Source: Namhaeicola litoreus
Lineage (GTDB): Bacteria > Bacteroidota > Bacteroidia > Flavobacteriales > Flavobacteriaceae
Direction: 5' to 3'
DNA length: 64,000 nt
NCBI RefSeq assembly: GCF_042679565.1
Contig: NZ_JBHTMY010000002.1
Span: 620,001-684,000 of the forward strand
Numbering within the stretch: the stretch's first letter is position 1; every line of letters starts with the position of its first letter. A program made the translations under genes and the position numbers. Below are positions 59,869-64,000 of this stretch, in pieces. The notes beneath the pieces are model-generated. The model saw only the letters and a list, made by a program, of their open reading frames with translations. It was not told the origin of the DNA and did not search any database.

Positions 59869-62685
59869 TTAGAATTTATAAGCATAGCCGAGAGAGATAC
59901 CTCTACCTGGGCTCAATCTTGAAAAGATCTGATCCTGTGCTTTGAAGGATTGATATTTACTTTCCAAATCATCATCGAGGATATTTTTTATACCGAAATT
60001 GATGCTGGAATTTAATTCTTTCCCAAAAGATTTTGTGAGGTTAAAATTTAAGCTATGAAATGGCATAGTATACACATCTGGTACGTCTCCCGTTCCAACA
60101 ACCTCTAGTGTTTCTCCTTGCATATTATAAAATAAACCCGCTTGCCAACCTCCTTCGTCATTACCATAACTAAATCCAAAATTTACCAAATAGGGCGATT
60201 GTCCCTGCAATTCTCTTGTCTTTTCAAGTCTCTCACCATCTCTTAAACTCAATCTTCTGGCTTCTAATTCTTCTTCACTCATTTCCAATTCAGATTTAAT
60301 GAGAGATAAATTCATGCTAAAATTCAAATCCTCCCAAGCTTCGCCAAAAAAGCCAAAATCCTTTCTCACTTCAAACTCTGCACCATAAACAATCGCATTT
60401 CCAAGGTTTTTGGGTTGTAATTGATCTGTCGCAGACAAGAAATAGGTCAACTCAATAGGATCTGTGAAGTTTTTAAAGAATCCACTTACAGCAAACATCT
60501 GAGTATTCGTTCCAAACCTTTCATAACGTAAATCCATATTGTCTACATAAGTAGGTTGAAGATCTATATTCCCGTTAAACGTCAAACTTGAAAGCGGGTC
60601 AAAAATTTGAACAATAGAGGCTTCTTTAAAAGAGGGTCTTGCGGTTGTTCTCGCATAAGACATTCTCAAATTTGTATGATCTGTTACGCCGTAAATTAAG
60701 TTCAGCGATGGGAAAAAATCGGCCTTATCAAGTACCTTTTGATTGTCATATACCACATCTCCAAAGTTATTTTGCCCGGTATAATAGTGATCGAATTTCT
60801 CAAATCTTACTCCTAAAATCGATTTCAATTTTTCTGTGATCTGAAACTCTTCGGAAACAAAAACTGCAGCAACCGTTTGGGTAGCATCATAAGTATTTGC
60901 CGGTTCGAAGTTTCCTTCTACATAAGATCCAATACCTGATTTAACCGTCCAAATATTCTCAGGTTCTAACAAAGCATCTGCATTTCCCCTAAATTCTTGT
61001 CCAGCCCCACCTTGTAGTCTTATTCTGTAATTATCGATGCTAAAATCTCTGTTTTTGAAAGTATATGCACCTCCAAAAATAAGTTTTGCTTGCTTGTTAA
61101 ATAAAGTGTGTCTTTTTTGCACATTGACATTTCCAACCGCATTGATCTCCTCTAAATTTCTCCAGATTCTAGAAGGGTTACCGGCAGAACTCGGACTTAT
61201 ACTATAAATATCTGTATCAGGTTCGTATCTAAATGGCGTAACCCGTACATCTTTATCATCAATTCTTGAATAGGTTGGAGATAATTTCCATTCTGTCACC
61301 CAAGATCCATCCTCGTTAGAATGTTTTCCTGTGAGCAGAGCGTTGGAAATTTGACTTTGTTTGTATTCAATATTGTCTTTAAAAACCTCGACAGCATCAG
61401 CAAAAAGAATTCTTTGTTGCAAATAACCTGCTGTAGACAAACCATTTTGAATATGCATAAAATTGAGTTTGTACTTACTTTTTGTGGTTTTTAAAGTTAA
61501 TCCTGCCAAACCACTCCAAAGAATATTGTTTCTTCCCACATCTCCTATCTGCCCTGTGGCTAATTCGAGCTCATTAACAGATTTGTCAGAGGATTTTCGG
61601 TAATAACCATTTTCAAAATTTTCGTAAAAAATATACTGTTCACGGTAAGAAAAAGATGCCAAATAGCCCAATTTTTTATCTTCCCCGATATTGAACTGAT
61701 TTCCGGCAGTGAAACCAAAATTCGTATCCATATAACTGTCCTTTCTTTTAGCCTTCATTTCGGGATTGAATTGTTCTGTAATAACAGTCAATAATGGATT
61801 TTTATCAGATGGTGTTGGAATATATTGCTGACGATTTATTGGTAAGGTTCTCAATCCACTATCAAAACCAAATTTATCTCCATTACTTCCTTGTGAGCTC
61901 AAAAAGTTCGAATTAAAACTCATATTAGGATTGTATTGAATCCCAAGCGAGACACTGTACTCTTCACTATTTGGTAATTCTTTGGTTATAATATTGACCA
62001 TACCACCCGTAAAATCTGCAGGCAGATCTGCCGTAGACGATTTTACAACTTGAACATTCTCCAAAATATTGGTAGGAAAAATATCCATTTGAACTGTATT
62101 TCTATCAGGGTCTAATCCAGGAATATCAACTCCATTAAGGATTGATTTGGTATATCTATCTCCCAAACCCCTAACGTATACATATTTTCCACCTTGAACA
62201 GATACACCGGGAACATTTCTAACGGCAGAAGCAAGGTTACTGGCCCCTACCTTTTTAAAACTCTGCGCCGACATCCCATCGAGTAAATTTACAGAACGTC
62301 TTTGTACATCTAACATAGATGCTTCGGTATTTTCTGCTGTTTTAACAGATACAACTACCTCATCTAGTTGATTTGATAATGGCCCCAAAGAAGTATTTAG
62401 TTCTGTTACTTTGCCTGGATTTATTACAACATCCGTAACTTCAATGGTTTCATAACCAATAAATGAAAAAACGATCACATAATTTCCAGGTTCTAGCGTA
62501 AGCTCATAGGCTCCTTCAAAATCTGTAGTAGTCCCGCTGTTTGTTCCTTTTACAATTACATTGGCGAAGGGAAGTACGTCATTAAATTCTTTGTCTTGTA
62601 TTACCCCGGTCAAAGTACCTTTTTGGGCTAAAATTGTTCCCGTGATCATCATTAGAAGGATCACAATTGTCGATTTCAACTTCAT
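59869..62685 (-). CDS. TonB-dependent outer-membrane receptor
   Basis: 938 residues. The signal peptide ends ILAQ at about 21. A carboxypeptidase-regulatory-like domain follows (GVIQDKEFNDVLPFANVIVKG, TDFEGAYELTLEPGNYVI), then a plug domain (about 110-230) with VRNVPGVSVQGGKYVYVRGLGDRYTKS and IFPTNILENVQV. The C-terminal barrel ends in aromatic-rich strands and the final Phe (YAYKF), as needed for outer-membrane assembly. The substrate is unknown. There is no SusD gene downstream, so it is not a classical glycan pair; the upstream gene encodes an exported beta-helix protein. Confidence 0.93.
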   Translation of the reverse strand: MKLKSTIVILLMMITGTILAQKGTLTGVIQDKEFNDVLPFANVIVKGTNSGTTTDFEGAYELTLEPGNYVIVFSFIGYETIEVTDVVINPGKVTELNTSLGPLSNQLDEVVVSVKTAENTEASMLDVQRRSVNLLDGMSAQSFKKVGASNLASAVRNVPGVSVQGGKYVYVRGLGDRYTKSILNGVDIPGLDPDRNTVQMDIFPTNILENVQVVKSSTADLPADFTGGMVNIITKELPNSEEYSVSLGIQYNPNMSFNSNFLSSQGSNGDKFGFDSGLRTLPINRQQYIPTPSDKNPLLTVITEQFNPEMKAKRKDSYMDTNFGFTAGNQFNIGEDKKLGYLASFSYREQYIFYENFENGYYRKSSDKSVNELELATGQIGDVGRNNILWSGLAGLTLKTTKSKYKLNFMHIQNGLSTAGYLQQRILFADAVEVFKDNIEYKQSQISNALLTGKHSNEDGSWVTEWKLSPTYSRIDDKDVRVTPFRYEPDTDIYSISPSSAGNPSRIWRNLEEINAVGNVNVQKRHTLFNKQAKLIFGGAYTFKNRDFSIDNYRIRLQGGAGQEFRGNADALLEPENIWTVKSGIGSYVEGNFEPANTYDATQTVAAVFVSEEFQITEKLKSILGVRFEKFDHYYTGQNNFGDVVYDNQKVLDKADFFPSLNLIYGVTDHTNLRMSYARTTARPSFKEASIVQIFDPLSSLTFNGNIDLQPTYVDNMDLRYERFGTNTQMFAVSGFFKNFTDPIELTYFLSATDQLQPKNLGNAIVYGAEFEVRKDFGFFGEAWEDLNFSMNLSLIKSELEMSEEELEARRLSLRDGERLEKTRELQGQSPYLVNFGFSYGNDEGGWQAGLFYNMQGETLEVVGTGDVPDVYTMPFHSLNFNLTKSFGKELNSSINFGIKNILDDDLESKYQSFKAQDQIFSRLSPGRGISLGYAYKF

Positions 62686-62713
62686 CTTTTTATTTCTTTT
62701 CTTATTTCTAATC

Positions 62714-62754
62714 TAAAAAATCAGAACCCAACACATAAAGTCTTGGATTCTGAT
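62714..62754 (-). terminator. Terminator or attenuator between beta-helix and receptor genes
   Basis: On the minus strand ATCAGAATCCAA pairs with TTGGGTTCTGAT (twelve pairs, one G-U), followed by TTTTTT. It lies between the beta-helix gene and the receptor gene, so receptor expression depends on read-through or a promoter near it. Confidence 0.75.
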
Positions 62755-62772
62755 CTTCATTTCATTTGTTTC

Positions 62773-64000
62773 TTAATATCCGTTTACGCTATTTGCATAG
62801 GTCCAATCAAACACAGATAAGTCTGCTCCAACTGTTTGACTTCCAGCGGTAACAGCAACTGCGCTATCTCCAAAACCAGAAACAGATACATTTTCAGCTT
62901 TATTTGCGAAAATAGTTTTCACATCACTTACACCTGTTGGCAATACGATTTCCCATGTTCCGAAAGTCAATTTTCCATTGTTGAAGTTTGTCGCTACTCC
63001 ATCATTGTCTAACTCTACGTCGGATACATCTTTAAATCCGTATGCATAAACATTATTTGATGCTCCCATAGCGCGATCTCTATAATCTGCATATTCACCC
63101 TCCGGGGTAATTGTATTTCCTTGGAGTGTTATATTATTTAACGTAAAGCCGGCTTCATAAGCTCCTTCAGGACCGTCAATTTCTAGACCGTGGTCTGAAA
63201 TGGCGCCAATGATCACAAATGAATTTGAAATTGTCCCTGCATAGGCCTGGTCAATATCCAAACCATCATCTCCAACAGCGTAAACTATGAGGTTTTTTGC
63301 GTTTACGGTACCACCAAAAAATTCGATACCATCATCAAAATTAGCCACTACTTCAATGTTTTCTATGAGTGTTCCGCTTCCTACAGCACCTAAAGTAAGT
63401 CCATTGATCTCATTTCCTTCTCCAATATCAGTACCCCCATGTCTTATAGAAATATATTTCATGATTCCTGAATTGTCATCATCATCATTTCCTCCATAAA
63501 GTCCGAAAGAATCACTGGCAGGAATTCCTTCAATCTGAACTTCGGTAACATCACCTTTAAAAGAGCCCTTTGCTTTTCCTAAAACCATTAATCCGCCCCA
63601 CAGACCATTATCATCAATGGTTAAATTCGTACCTGCTGTTTGACCTATTTCTATATTATCTTTGATTGAGGTCATGATTATGGGTTTTTCAGCGGTTCCT
63701 TGTGCATCAATTTTAGCCCCTCTGGCAATAATTAAGGCAGACGCTAAAGAACCTTGCCCTTCTTTCCCTTTTATAATTGTCCCTGGTTCTATGGTTAAGG
63801 TAACTCCATTGTCAACTACAACTTTACCATTCAAAATGTATACGTTGTCACTAGTCCAAGTGGTGTTTGAAGTAATCAAACCACTCACATTCTCAACTCC
63901 TGTGCAAGGTCCGCAACTGCCTCCGCAGTCGATACCAGTTTCATCTCCATTTTGAATACCATCATTACAAGTTGGTAATACAACAATTGGATCTGGTGAG
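62773..64000 (-). CDS. Secreted right-handed beta-helix protein, 5' end missing
   Basis: About 408 residues are seen; the frame stays open to the window edge, so the GTG at 63888 is internal. The first part has CNDGIQNGDETGIDCGGSCGPC, a Cys-rich repeat common in flavobacterial exported proteins. GLITSNTTWTSDNVYILNGKV and TIEPGTIIKG then open a repetitive region of short beta-strands (IEVVANFDDGIEFFGGTVNA, LIVYAVGDDGLDIDQAYAG) typical of a parallel beta-helix. The C-terminus ends FDWTYANSVNGY without a type IX sorting domain. It lies ahead of a TonB receptor, a pairing repeated in flavobacteria, so it may bind the receptor's substrate. Function is unknown. Confidence 0.75.
   Translation of the reverse strand, partial: SPDPIVVLPTCNDGIQNGDETGIDCGGSCGPCTGVENVSGLITSNTTWTSDNVYILNGKVVVDNGVTLTIEPGTIIKGKEGQGSLASALIIARGAKIDAQGTAEKPIIMTSIKDNIEIGQTAGTNLTIDDNGLWGGLMVLGKAKGSFKGDVTEVQIEGIPASDSFGLYGGNDDDDNSGIMKYISIRHGGTDIGEGNEINGLTLGAVGSGTLIENIEVVANFDDGIEFFGGTVNAKNLIVYAVGDDGLDIDQAYAGTISNSFVIIGAISDHGLEIDGPEGAYEAGFTLNNITLQGNTITPEGEYADYRDRAMGASNNVYAYGFKDVSDVELDNDGVATNFNNGKLTFGTWEIVLPTGVSDVKTIFANKAENVSVSGFGDSAVAVTAGSQTVGADLSVFDWTYANSVNGY

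Noticed and set aside
63888..64000. GTG at 63888 as start of the beta-helix gene
   Set aside because: The reading frame continues upstream with a recognisable Cys-rich repeat (CNDGIQNGDETG), so the gene begins outside the window.
1..64000. CRISPR arrays, rRNA genes, complete insertion sequences
   Set aside because: No spaced direct repeats, no rRNA sequence and no intact transposase with terminal repeats were seen.

Overview
The window looks like a chromosomal segment of a marine or soil-type member of the Flavobacteriaceae (Bacteroidota). The DNA is AT-rich and has almost no Shine-Dalgarno sequences. Many genes carry the Bacteroidota -7 promoter element TAnnTTTG (e.g. 3861-3868, 39981-39988, 57180-57187). 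The tmRNA encodes a Bacteroidota-type degradation tag (GEDNYALAA). Family content agrees: GH97, SusC-like TonB receptor, DUF6090 proteins, mevalonate-pathway HMG-CoA reductase and DPP-IV with POT transporters.

Layout. 1-3.8 kb: a cut M48 metalloprotease lipoprotein, a DUF486 membrane protein, a membrane metallophosphoesterase, a Kelch protein and a VOC protein. 3.8-6.85 kb: a five-gene arsenic resistance operon (arsR, Cys-tailed DUF6428 protein, arsN-like acetyltransferase, thioredoxin-type arsenate reductase, ACR3 pump), followed by a candidate small RNA with its own promoter and terminator. 7.2-12.5 kb: sugar-related genes (GH97 alpha-glucosidase, PhyH-type dioxygenase, ROK sugar kinase, Gfo/Idh oxidoreductase). 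12.8-19.6 kb: a haloalkane-dehalogenase-like lipoprotein, then a set for 2-oxoacid fermentation: aminotransferase, indolepyruvate:ferredoxin oxidoreductase IorAB and a fused ADP-forming acyl-CoA synthetase. Together these could turn aromatic amino acids into aryl acetates with ATP gain.

19.6-33.9 kb is an accessory stretch of mostly single genes with long, odd spacers. It holds an orphan RES-domain protein followed by an attC-like inverted repeat, cupins, GNAT and ABM proteins, an amidohydrolase, a methyltransferase, a thioredoxin, an Ntn amide hydrolase fused to TPRs, and four dispersed copies of the uncharacterised DUF6090 membrane family. 33.9-38.8 kb: Hsp20 with an acidic lipoprotein, a divergent HTH/vWA pair, GDPD, DUF1801 and a 3D-domain lipoprotein. 

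39.5-64 kb is mostly housekeeping: ssrA, a lysine-ketoglutarate-reductase-like enzyme, B12-dependent ribonucleotide reductase, recJ, the yicC-gmk-nadD operon, an EamA exporter, superoxide dismutase, HMG-CoA reductase, a peptide-use set (DPP-IV plus two POT transporters), a thioredoxin, an ABC-F ATPase, a 3'-5' exonuclease, and a TonB-dependent receptor with an upstream secreted beta-helix protein cut by the window end. No CRISPR array, complete insertion sequence, tRNA or rRNA was seen. The strongest leads for something undescribed are the DUF6090 cluster, the cassette-like boundaries around the RES gene, and the candidate small RNA after the ars operon.
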